NCBI RefSeq assembly: GCF_030463565.1
Contig: NC_134656.1
Span: 501,001-565,000, forward strand
DNA: 64,000 nucleotides
Reading direction: 5' to 3'
Origin: Pelecanus crispus
Taxonomy: Eukaryota > Chordata > Aves > Pelecaniformes > Pelecanidae
Within the stretch, counting starts at the first letter, position 1, and the number at the start of each line of letters is the position of its first letter. A program made the position numbers and the translations under genes. This document shows positions 44,588 through 55,242 of this stretch, one piece after another. The notes under the pieces were generated by a model. That model had not been told where the DNA came from and did no database searches. It worked only from the letters and a program-made list of their open reading frames with translations.

Positions 44588-47500
44588 TTAGGGAGCACCA
44601 AGGCTTTGAGGGCTAGGGACCAGTGGCCAGGGTTGCAGCTGAGCAAGGCTCTGCAAGAGCTCTGCCTGGCTCTGGCAAGAGCTTCCTCCTGCTCCGTGTC
44701 CCTTCGGGTCCCCTCGCCCCAAAGGTGCGTCTGTTTCTGGGAGCAGAGTGATGGCGCGGCAGCAGAAGCTGGCCCTGCGGCGATGCCGAGCCGGGAGCAC
44801 GCTGAGGGCTGCGCTCTTCACACAGGGCTGGCTGGCACCCCGCGTGCCCCGGTGCCAGCCCCGGCTCGGTGGCCCTGAGCCCCCTTACCACCAGGCACCC
44901 GTGTGCAGACGCGGCCGCAGCCATTGCTGCAGCACTTGTGGCCCCAGGGACACTCCTCGTCGAGGCTGCACAGGTCCAGACACGTCCCGCGGCCCTTGGG
45001 AACGGGGCACGCTCCCTCTCTGCCTGCAAGGCAGAGCACCCCGCCGTGGGGCACCCGGCTGGGGGGCACCCCACGGCTCCCGGGGGGTAACACCTGGGTC
45101 CCGGCTGGCTGAGCTGCATCTCACCTCCGGGGACGTCCATGCAGATGTGGCCGCAGCTGGTGCGGGTGCACCTCTGTCCCCAGGGACACTGCGAGTCGGC
45201 CTCGCACTCCTCCGTGCACTGCTCGGCACCGTGCTGTGGCACAACCGCGGCGTCACGCTCTGCGGGCAGGAGAGGACGGTCACGTGGTGGCTCTGAGCCG
45301 AGGCCGTGCGTACTCATCACTTGCATGGAAAGAGGGAGAGGCATGGAAAGAAGGACGGGGGCAGATCGTGTCCCTGGAGCGGGGAGGGTGCGGGATCCTG
45401 CGGGCACAGCCACCTCAGCAGCCCCTGGCACGGGGCTCCAGCGCGGTGACGGCGCAGGGTCCTCCCTGGGGAGGGAGGGCCAGGATGCTCCTGCGAGGAC
45501 GGTGCTGGGGACACCCCAGGCTCTGTCCCCACTGGGCGGGGGGACCCGCGCCCCGGCGCAAGGGGCTGACCTTGCAGAGAGGCTGGCATGCAGACGTGTC
45601 CGCAGCCATTGCTGCAGCACTTGTGGCCCCAGGGACACTCCTCGTCAAAGCTGCACAGGTCCAGGCACGTCCCCCCCTCCCTGGGGATGGGGCACGCTCC
45701 CACTCTGCCTGCAAGGCAAGCACCCGGCTGGGGGGACCCGGCTGGAGGGACCCCACTGTGGGGCACCCCGGGGTGGCCCCGCACAGCTCCCGGGAGGGCT
45801 GGCTGGCTCTCACCTCCGGGGATGTCCATACAGACGCGGCCGCAGCCGGTGCTGGTGCACCTCTGTCCCCGGGGACACTGCGAGTCGGCCTCGCACTCCT
45901 CCACGCACCGGCTGCCCGCCCTGTCCTGGCTCTCTGCAGGGGCACGGTGACCCACTGTCACCCAGCCGCCTGGGGGGCTGGCGGCCAGCTCCCCCGCTTC
46001 GGCTGCTCCCGCTACCTCTGGGCACGGCCACGCACTCCCAGCCGCAGCCGGTGTTGCAGCACTTCTCCTCTCGCGGGCAGACGCTGTCATCCAGGCACCG
46101 GTTCCTGTGCCTGCGCCGGGGGTCCCAGCACGGCTCTGCCCGAGGGCACTCCCCGGGGTGCTCTGTGGGAGGAGGGCAAAGGGGCGAGGGTGCGGGCTCC
46201 CCGCACATCCCAGCCCCGCTCACGCGCCGCTGCCCTGTGCCAGTGGCCGGGCTGCCAGCGCTCACCTCTGGCAGGGCGGGTGCAGCGCATGGCGCAGCCG
46301 GAGAAGCAGCACTTCTCCTGCCGGGGACAGTCCCTGTCGTGGGCGCAGGAGTCCTCCTCCGCACACGGCTCTGGCGTCTGCGGCGGCCTCACCTTCGGGC
46401 ACTTGCCGGGTTTGTCTGAGAGGGGCGGGAAGGGGCAGCAGGGGCAGGGGCAAGCATCGCCCCACGCTGTGGGCACCCACCTTCCCGGAGCCTCGGGGCA
46501 CCCTGATGGCTGCACCCCAGGGGGTCTGAGCGCCTGCCCTGTGGCAGCACCACCCCGCATCCTGCCCTGCAAGAGGTTTGCCAGCGTGCCCCGTGGCGTG
46601 CGGCACCGCCGTCCCGGTGACCGTCTCCTCACCTTTTTCGGGGGCCGAGCACACACGGCCACATCTGCTGCTGCAGCACTTCTCAGCCCCCGGGCACTGC
46701 CAGTCCCCATCGCAGGCGGTGCCGCATGGGGCCGTGGTGGTCAGCGCTTCCTCGGCCAGCGGGCAGATGCCTGGTTTCTCTGGGGGGCAGGAGGCAGGGG
46801 GCTGGGGATGTGGGGGGCAACAGCGGGTCTCCCCCACCCAGACCTGCGGCCCCCGGAGCTGGGGGGGGACCCGTGCCCACTGCTTCCCTGCCCTGCCCAG
46901 CATGGGGCCGAGCGGCTTGCACCTTGGGACGGGGGCAGGCAGGCGTAGTCGCAGCCGTGCAGGCAGCACTTGTCTGCACCAGGGCACTCCGCGTCCTGCT
47001 GGCACCAGGCTCTGCAGTCGTAACTGGGGAACAGCCCGGCGCGGGCTGGGCAGAAGCCGGCCTTCTCTGCGGGGCACAGCACCGGGTGGCTGCACAGACC
47101 CGCACCGCAGCCCGGCCGCCCCCGTGGGGCATGCAAACCCTTTAGCCCTCTCGGCAGGGCAGCCCCCTCGGCACTGCGGCTCACTTGGCACCATGGCCCC
47201 GGTGCACCAGGCTCTGCAGCACAGCCCTACCCTGTGGGAATGCCATGGTATCTCCTCCCACAGGAACCGCAGGGCTGGCACCAGACCCCTCTGCCGAGGG
47301 GCATGGGGGCTGCGGAGACGAGCCGCCCTCGCCTCTGTGGCTCGCCAGACTCAGCCGCCCCCCATGTCCCACCTTGGTACTCAGCACTGCACAACCTCGC
47401 GCACCGGCTGCCACAGCACGTCTCCCCGCCGCTGCAGTCTCTGTCGCTCCGGCACCTCGTCCCCTCCTGCCAGGCTGGTGCGGCCGTGGGGGCCCCTGCG

Positions 47501-50500
47501 AGGCAGACGGTGCATGGCTGCACGTAGGGCTGAGGATACCAGCGGGGACCGGGACACATCCGTGTCCTCTGTCAGTCCTGGGCTCCCACCCAGCCCCACT
47601 CCACACCCTCCCGCCCCAGCCCTCTCTGGGACAGCACCCAAGCAGGCAGCGTGCCACCGCCCAGCTCCTGTCCCGGCCGTGGCACTCTGGGCTGCACCGG
47701 TGCCAGCAGCACGTCTCTGGGCATGGGCAGTCTCCATCCCCACGGCAGCTCTTCCCGTGGTGCCGCCTTGCAACGCAGGCAGCAGTGGGGCTGGCGCAGC
47801 GCTGGCCCTGCGTGTACCGAGGGGTCCCAACCGCGGTGCAGGGCAGCTCGGCACTGGGGACCCCGAGGCAGCCACGGCGCGGGTCCCTGGGGGTCCCAGC
47901 CCGGGCAGGTCCCTGCAGCCCTTCCGTCCCCTCGGCTCCCGGCACCGCTCTGAGGCACAGCCATGGAGACCAGGGAGAGCAGAGCTGTTGAAGCACCGGG
48001 GCAGCTCCCACCCCTCTCACCTCGGCCGTGTGTGTGGCACTCCTGGCTGCACCGCTGGTGACAGCACACCTGGGATGGGGGACAGTCCTGGTCCTGGCGG
48101 CACCTCTGCTCGCGGTGCGGCTGCAGGGTGGCTGGGGCAGGGCTGGTGTCCTCTGTGCCGTGGAGCAGGGCCCGGCCGGTGGTGCCAGCAGCAAGGAGGT
48201 GACAGTGGGATGGTGGCCTCGCCGTCCCCTCCTCTCCCCCCCAGCACCCAGCTGGTCCCCACCCCAGCCCCTCTCTCCCTGTCGTGGGTAATGCCCCGGC
48301 AGCACCGTGGCTGTAAGCACGTGTCTGGGCGATGCCAGTGCACAGCCGAAGCCGCAGCGCTGCCGGCAGCGCTTGCCACGCTGGCAGGAGGCCCCGGCGC
48401 GGAGAGGTTTGGCTTTGGCCCCTGGCACAGCCGGGCTCACCATGCAGCGGGGCCAGGCAGGCGAGCCCGCAGGCGAGGGGGCAGCACTTGGCGCTGCCGG
48501 GGCAGTCGTCGTCCTGGGCGCAGGGGTCCCGGCACGGCGGGTCGGTGCCTGGCAGGGGGCTGGCGGGGCAGGCACCAGGTTTCACTGGGGACAGCAGCGA
48601 GAGGTCAGGGACAGGCAGCAGCTCTCCAGCCAGCCCCGCCGGCCCTGGCAGAGCCCACCCCGGGGAGCACGGGGCAAGGGGGCCCCCGTTGTGCCACAGC
48701 TCTGTGCCTCAGGGCGGCCGCAGCCCCATGGCATCACGCCTGCTCCCCGAGCCACGGCTCTGCCAGCGCTGCCGCTCCCATCCCCTCTCACCGGCCGGGG
48801 CTGCTGGCAGGCACTGGCGGCCGCAGCTGCTGTTGCAGCATTTCTGCACATCGGGGCAGTCGCTGTCACCTCGGCACTGCTCCCGGCACAGCCCCGCCGG
48901 CCCCGGCTGCGTCGCAGGGCACTCCCTGGGTTTGGGTTGGACTGGCGGAGCAGAGACGGCGCGAGGCTTCAGCATCCCCAAATGGTTGCCCTGCCTGCCC
49001 CAGGGCTCCCTGGCCCCTCACCGTGGTCCACACACGCCTGGTGCCCAGCAGCCGCGTCCCGGCATTGGGTTGTCCTGGCAGCTGCCAAGGAGCTGCCGGT
49101 GGAGGGGAAGCGGCGTGCGGCCACCCCAGGGGCCCATGGCGGTGGGGAGGTGGCAGAATTCTACAGCATGGAGGGGCCCCGCGGCCGCCCCGCAGTGAGC
49201 CGGGGCTCTCCCGCTGCCGCGCTCGCAGCCGGCCCCCGTGGAAGCCTTACCGGGCACCGGCTCCAGGCAGGCAGGGCCGCAGCCCAGCGGGCAGCACTTC
49301 TGCGCTCCCAGGCAGTCCTTGTCCTCCAGGCAGGGGAAGGAGCAGGGGTAAAAGAGCCCCTCGGGGGCCGCCGCCGGGCAGGCACCGGGTTTCTCTGCAA
49401 CGCCGAGTGGCGTGGGGCTGAGAGGTGAGGCTGCACCAGCGACGTCCCGGGGCAGCGCCAGGAAACCTGCCCCTGCCTGGCCCTGCCAGACCCCTCTGCC
49501 TGCCCCTGGCTGGACCCCGCTCCGTGCCCCGTCCCGGACCCCTCCATGTGCCCCATTGCAGCCTTGGGAGCCGTGGGCAGGAGGCTGCCAGCAGCGCACG
49601 GAGAGCTGCTCTGTGGCGATGGGGACAGCGCAAGGATGGGGACAGGGACAGGGGAGGAGGGTGCCAGCTGCCCCGGGGACAGAGGTGGTGCCGCTGACCT
49701 TGCCGTGGTGCTGTACCTTCTGCTGGGGGGGTGCAGCGAAGCCGGCACTCCTGGAGGCAGCACTTGTGCCAGCCGGGGCAGCCGGAGTCGTTGGCGCAGA
49801 GGGGGGGCTCCAGGCGCAGGCAGCGCGTGAAGTCCCGCGGGCACCTCCCCGGCTTCTGGGGCTCCCCTGCGGTGGGACGGCGGCATCAGGGCAGTGCCAG
49901 GCGGCAGAGCTCCTCACCCTCCACGCCCCAGGGAGCGGGGAGCACGTCCCCTCTGCAGGGGACACGGGACCGCAGTGGGGAGCGCAGCCTCAGGGGCACG
50001 GTCCTGGCAGGAGCTCGGCTTCTCGGGGCCCCAGGCCAGGGTCCTGGCTCACACCGACCCTCCCTCGCCGGCACGGCAGTGCCCGGCCGATGGCATTGCC
50101 CGGGGCTGCCAGGCAGATCCTGGGGTGCGGGCAGCCCCGTTGCCGTGTCAGGAGAGGGGCCGGTTGGAGCGGGGCTGGAGACTCCCCCGCAGCACGGCCC
50201 CGGGGCTGCCGTACCCCCGCACCGAGACCTGCGCAGCACGGCATGGCACGGCGTGGCGTGGCGTGGCACGGGGCTGCGTGTGCCCTCGCAAGGCAGTGAG
50301 TGCCACGAGGAGTGTTGCCGGCCCTGCCAGGGAGAAGCCAGCACCGAGCAAGCACCGGGCGGAGGTCAGGATCCATCCCTGAGCATCCCGCTGCCCCGTG
50401 CATCCTCACTGCAAGCGGTGCGCTCCTCACCACTGCCTCCTCCTCCTCTTCTTCCTCCTCCTCCTGGCACCCTGTGCTTATCTTGGCCACACTGGGAAAA

Positions 50501-51632
50501 CCAGGAGAGCCCTGCCTTCGGCACGGGCGTGGGCGAGCTCCAGCTGGCGCCTGTGCCCGGTTCCTGCCCGCCAGCTGGAAGATGCCGCGGGAGCAGCAGT
50601 TTCTGCAAACACCCCCGGCTGGCTCCTGGCAGGGCCACGCTGTTTGGGCTGCAAACAGAGACGCTGCCGGGAGGTTTCAGTCCAAACAGCAGCTGTTTGG
50701 TTAAAACAAAGAAGGAACCCGGCCGTTGTCTTGGGGCGGGCAGAGCAGCGCTGCAGCCGGGCACAACCGCCCCCGGCATCTCCCCCATGGCGGGGGGCCC
50801 CGGCAGTGGGGGTCCGTGCCCAGGAGGCGACACCCTCAGCCACGGCCCCTCTGCAGGGGTTTGGGTCCGTCCCCGTGGTCGGGGGCCGCATGCAGGGGTG
50901 GGGAGGGGATGGGAGGTGTGAGGAGCAGAGCCCGAACGCCACAGGGCTGCAGGTGTGGGGGTCTGCGCAGCCCCGGCCCCCTGCCCAGCCCCTGCCAGCA
51001 CCCTCCTCACTCCCGGCTTCACCGCGCAGCCCCCACTCTGCCCAGAGACCCCTCCTCAGCGCCGGGCCAGGCGCTGGGCTCTGCGGGCACAGATGTCCCA
51101 AATCTGAGTCGGCCAGCATCAGTGCAGGGCTGGAGGGCCCCTGCTGCGTGCGGCTCCCCTGGGTGCTGATGGCTGCTGTGCACGCAGGGTGCAGAGGGTG
51201 CACGTAGGGGTGCAGGGGGTGCATGCAGGGTGCAGGGGGTGCACGTGGGGGTGCAGGGGGTGCACGTGGGGGTACAGGGGGTGCATGCAGGGTGCAGGGG
51301 GTGCACATGGGGGTGCAGGGGGTGCACGCAGGGTGCAGGGGGTGCATGCCCATGCAGCCCGAGGTGGGAGCGGGTTCCCTGAGGCAGCGGGGCTGTGGTG
51401 CAGGTGCTGCAGCTGGCCAGGATGTAGTTCCCACCAGCATGTGCTGGGCAGGGACAGAGGGGACATGGTAGGGGCACAGGGGGCCGGGGTCCAAGGATCT
51501 GTCCCTAGGATGCCCGTGCTGGGCAGCTGCTGGGTTTGCCTGCTGCTACTCACCGCCTTTCTCCTCCGGTGCAGCGCCCGGCTCTGCCCTGAGGACAAGG
51601 AGCCCCAGGAGGAGGAAAACCCCCAGGCTCAT
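44588..51632 (-). CDS. Poly-WAP secreted protein with about 15 WAP domains
   Basis: Signal exon 51554-51632 ([26 protein letters not shown] box at 51681-51686), then one WAP domain per exon. Twelve clean phase-1/phase-1 exons: 49717-49866, 49251-49394, 48792-48941, 48441-48584, 46923-47066, 46633-46779, 46266-46415, 46016-46162, 45814-45933, 45571-45708, 45125-45259, 44889-45023; terminal exon 44588-44736 encodes a 49-residue non-WAP tail. Three more WAP-like segments lie at 48021-48152, about 47659-47806 and 47373-47559. Typical motifs are [26 protein letters not shown] and [15 protein letters not shown] domains are small disulfide cores that inhibit serine proteases or kill microbes. The clean exons alone give 643 residues. 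Mammalian WFDC proteins rarely exceed four WAP domains. Whether all exons form one transcript is inferred from strand, phase and the single promoter and poly(A) site. Confidence 0.75.
47373..48152 (-). other. Three irregular WAP segments inside the poly-WAP gene
   Basis: Segment 48021-48152 has the second half of a WAP domain ([15 protein letters not shown]) in one frame, while a plausible first half ([10 protein letters not shown]) lies in another frame. Segment 47659-47806 reads [16 protein letters not shown] with no phase-1 acceptor and a weak donor. Segment 47373-47559 has all eight cysteines ([15 protein letters not shown]) and a good phase-1 donor, but the only acceptors are phase 0. 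They may be decaying exons, exons used with other boundaries, or regions with single-base sequence errors as seen in SNX21 and TNNC2. Confidence 0.6.
48330..48421 (-). pseudogene. Remnant half WAP domain
   Basis: The frame reads [18 protein letters not shown], the C-terminal half of a WAP domain with one of the paired cysteines lost. It sits only about 20 bp past the donor of the previous WAP exon, too close for a normal intron, so it is likely a fossil of a duplicated exon. Confidence 0.4.
51183..51350. repeat. G-rich minisatellite (GTGCAGGGGGTGCACGTGGG type)
   Basis: About eight copies of a 15-21 bp unit in the first intron of the poly-WAP gene. Confidence 0.88.
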
Positions 51633-52666
51633 GGTGCTACCGCGGACGTCGTGCGTGTCCGGAGCTGAGCCAGGGCTGGGTTTAAAGTCTCTGGCGGGGG
51701 TGCCCGGGGTGATGGGGCAGCCGAAGCCGGGCTGCCGGCCGTGGCAGGCTGGCTGTGCCACAGGCAGGAGGAGCAGGAGGAGGGGCAGTTCCCAGAACCT
51801 GCCGGCGCCCCGCCAGCCATCCCGCTTATCTCCGGCCGAGCCACGCTTTCGGGTCAGGGCGACCAGCGAGGCTGGGGAGGGCAGCTGGGGTCAGGCAGCT
51901 GCTGTCCCCTGCGGTGCACAGCCCCATCCCCGCCGCAGCCGGCTGCGACCCCCTGCCTGGGTTTCCCTCCAGCCCCGCTTGCCCCTTGCCTCGCTGGGGT
52001 GGGGGCCATGGACAGACCCCACGGCTTGGCCCTGGCGCGGCAGCGGGAGCAGCCGGAGGGGCTCTGCTGCCATGGTGCCGCCCCGCAGCCATGGCTTGGC
52101 TCAGCTGGGCGGAGCATAGGACCGCTCGGGATCCGGCAGCATGAGGTGGGAGAGGTGTCCTGGGCCAGCTTGGTGTCCCAGCATGATGACGGGACTGGGG
52201 AGCGAGCGGGTCCTGCTGTGGCCCCTTGCACATGGGTGCTGCTCCCTGCCCCCTTCCCTGTCCGGGTACTTCATCTACCCCGACCCGTGACTGCTTTTCC
52301 AACCAGGTTTTTCACACTTTGGGATGCAAATGAGCCCTTCCTTGGTGCAAGGAATCCGAGGGAACTGGTTTCTGCACTCCAGTCCATGACTGCTGAGGGG
52401 ACATCAGCATGGGCCCCAGCCCCAGCAGGACAGTCACCACGGGGCAATGGTGGCTGGAGAGCACCCGCATGGAAATGGGAACCTCCCCCTCCCCGAGGGC
52501 AGTGCCTGCCTGCAGGGATGGCTGCTGGGCACTGGCTTGCACCTCCCTCCCTGCCTGTGCACAGCCCAGGGCTGCCTGTGCACAGCCCAGGGCTGCCTGC
52601 ACCTCCTGGGAACCCGCAGCAGAGCACAGGGGGGGTGACCCAGAGCAGAAGGCGGCCACGTGCGGG

Positions 52667-52672
52667 TTTATT
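52667..52672 (-). terminator. Five-WAP gene polyadenylation signal
   Basis: AATAAA on the minus strand, about 560 bases beyond the stop codon. The 27-bp minisatellite lies in this 3' UTR. Confidence 0.7.
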
Positions 52673-52833
52673 CTGTTGCAGCGCTATGAAGCGGCCGGCG
52701 CTGATGGGGATGCAGGGGTTTGTCTCCGTGCCTGGGCTGCCGGGAGCCTTGCCCTGGCGTGGGGTGGTGCGGGCGGTGCGCAGCCCTCGACGGCACGGCT
52801 GGGAGGGGCGGGGGGTGCCGGGGACCCCGGCCA

Positions 52834-53103
52834 GGACCCATCAGAGCAATGTCGGTGCCGGGACCCGTCAGAGCAATGCCAGTGCCGGGACCCGTCAGAG
52901 CAATGCCGGTGCCAGGACCCGTCAGAGCAATGTCGGTGCCGGGACCCGTCAGAGCAATGCCGGTGCCAGGACCCGTCAGAGCAATGTCGGTGCCGGGACC
53001 CGTCAGAGCAATGCCGGTGCCGGGACCTGTCAGAGCAATGCCAGTGCCAGGACCCGTCAGAGCAATGCCAGTGCCGGGACCCGTCAGAGCAATGCTGGTG
53101 CCA
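52834..53103 (-). repeat. 27-bp minisatellite, ten copies, in the five-WAP 3' UTR
   Basis: Ten copies of a unit containing GGACCCGTCAGAGCAATGCC, very similar to each other. Because 27 is a multiple of three, all frames stay open (minus strand reads as a GIALTGPGT repeat), but the proposed stop codon lies upstream, so it is probably untranslated. Confidence 0.9.
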
Positions 53104-53227
53104 TCTTGCCGGCGCTGCAGAGGGTCCGGCAGCAGCATCTCCTTGCTCACCCGCAGGGGTGCGATGGCAGCGGGGTGGGGAGCGGCCCCAAAACAGCAGC
53201 TCCTGGTGCAGCCCTTCCCGGCCAGGG

Positions 53228-55242
53228 CTAGGCTGTGCCTGGAAGAGATGGATGAGGTGATCGGTGCAGGATGGGTGCTCCCGCCCCAAGGGATGGGGGG
53301 GCTGTGGCGTGCCCCCACCCTGGGCCCCCCTCTAGGGGGGCCCCTCTAGGCTGGACCCGCTGCAGGGGCGAGACCTGTGCGGTGCCCTGGGCTGCTGGGA
53401 CCCCCAAGGCGGCAGGCTGGGGGGGGGGACTTACCCCGCAGCGGGGGGACGCACGCCCGGCCGCAGCTCCGCAGGCAGCATTTCTGTCTGGGGGGGCAAT
53501 CCTTGTCCTGCAGGCACAGGAGGAGGCACTCGGCCACCCGGTCACCATCAGCCGGGGGGGGACAGAGCCCGGGCCGTGCTGGCACGTGCGGAGAGATGGA
53601 GGGGTGAGTGGCTCACCTCCTGCGGGCAGGCACCCCTGCGGGGTGGGGGAGCTGCCCTGCCGCAGGGGGTGAGCCCCTCACCGGCTCCTGCCCCATGGGG
53701 ACAGCAGCTGGGTCCCCGCGCTCCCACGGCCCCCCAGGAGGGTCACGGCGAGGGGCAGCCCTGGGGAGGGCGGGTACAGCCAAGGGGGTGCCGGCCCTGG
53801 CCGGGTGGGCTCAGCCTGGGACAGGGCAGGGAGGGGACACGGGGGGTCTCAGCCCCACAGGGCACCGGTGGCTTTACCCTCGGTGGGCGGTTTGCAGACG
53901 TGGCCGCAGCCAGTGGTGCAGCACTTGGCGGCCCCCGGGCAGTCGCCGTCGGTGTCGCACAGCTCCAGGCAGGGTCCCAGGGAGCCCCGCAGCACCACGG
54001 GGCACGCACCGGGCTTCGCTGCGGCGCGGCAGCTCCCTGGTGACAACAGGGACTGCGGCTGTGCTGGGATCCGGCTTCCCTCAGCCCCGCTCCTGGCACA
54101 GCCTTGGTCTCCATCCTGCCCCCATCCTGTCCCCAATCCTGCACCCATCCTGTCCCAAATCCTGCCCCCATCCTGCCCCCATCCTGTCCCAAATCCTGCC
54201 CCCATCCTGCCCCCATCCTGTCACCATCCTGTCCCCAATCCTGCACCCATCCTGTCCCCAATCCTGCACCCATCCTGCCCCCCATCCTGGGGGGAGCGGA
54301 GCCTGCAGGTGCCCAGCCCTGGGGGGAGGGATGGGGGGGCTGTACCCGTGTCCGGGGGGGCACAGGCCAGCCCGCAGCCGGAGAAGCAGCACTTGCGGTT
54401 CCCGGGGCAGTCCCGGTCATCAGCGCAGCGGTTGGGGCAGGCAGCAGCGCTCCTCTGGGCACGCTTCCGCGGGCAGAAGCCGGGTTTGGCTGGAGGGGAG
54501 GGGAGGCTCGGGGCTCGGCGTGCAGCCCACCCAGCCCCACAGCGCCTGCGGCTCCCCCACAGAGCGATGTGGGGCTGCGGACCCATGGGGCTGTCCCGTG
54601 GCATCCTCAGCCCAGCGCGGGGACACTCGCTCCGCCTTACCTGGCTCGGCACGCACGCAGCGGGCGCAGCAGCCGAGGGTGCAGCACTTCTCCCCGGGGC
54701 TGCACGCGGTGTCGTTGTGGCAGCTTGTCCCGCAGCTCGCCCCGTTGGCGCTGCCGGCGCGGGGGCAGTAGCCCGGGCTATCTGCAGAGGGAGATGCTCC
54801 GTGCGGCCACGTGCTCAGGGAGCGGGGCTCGCACCAGGGGCACCTGACATGGGCACCAGCCCCTGCCCGCATCTCCCCCGTCGCCTGCTCCCCGCACTGG
54901 CACCTCTTGAGGGGAGCTGATGGTACCTGTGGTGGGGAGGAGGCAGGTCCTGACCTGCCCGCTCTGGCAGCACTTCTCGGCACCGGGGCAGCGGTGGTCG
55001 GAGAGGCAGTACAGCCTGGGGGGGCGCGGGGCCCCGCTCCCCCCCACCGGGCACTCGCCGGCTTTGCTGGGGGCAGGCAGGGCGGCGGGGGGCCAGCGTC
55101 CCCGCGGGGCCCGGTGCCGAGCCGGGGTGACTGCGGGGGCAGCGCCTTGGTCCCCCCTGGTGCGGTGCTGGTGGGCTGGGGCGGGCGGCAGCTCCATGAA
55201 CAGCGCCAGGAGCACCAGGAGGAGGGTGCGCTCGCCCGGCAT
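53228..55242 (-). CDS. Five-WAP-domain secreted protein
   Basis: Exons 54927-55242, 54641-54781, 54346-54489, 53878-54018, 53435-53578, 53228-53238; 897 nt, 298 residues, all internal joins phase 1. Exon 1 uniquely carries both the signal peptide (TLLLVLLALFMELPPAPA), a basic/Pro-rich linker and the first WAP domain. That domain has six cysteines, lacking C2 and C7, which pair with each other in WAP folds. Domains 2-5 are complete: DSPGYCPRAG...EKCCTLGCC (one extra Cys), AKPGFCPRK...RKCCFSGCG, AKPGACPVV...AKCCTTGCG, RPGLCPPPA...QKCCLRSCG. The last exon adds Thr-Ala and stop. TTTAAA lies 46 bp upstream of ATG (55288-55293). Probably a protease-inhibitory or antimicrobial secretion; neighbours are WFDC2 (upstream) and the poly-WAP gene (downstream), all on the minus strand. 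Confidence 0.86.
54112..54289. repeat. 13-14 bp minisatellite (ATCCTGCCCCC/ATCCTGTCCCCA)
   Basis: About 13 copies in an intron of the five-WAP gene between the third and fourth WAP exons. Confidence 0.88.

Noticed and set aside
46578-49421. 947-codon plus-strand frame opposite the WAP array
   Set aside because: Antisense of WAP exons; Ala/Pro/Arg-rich with no family match.
52668-53318. Open frames through the 27-bp repeat as a separate repeat protein
   Set aside because: All frames are open because the unit is a multiple of three; no start or signal peptide, and the five-WAP stop codon lies upstream.
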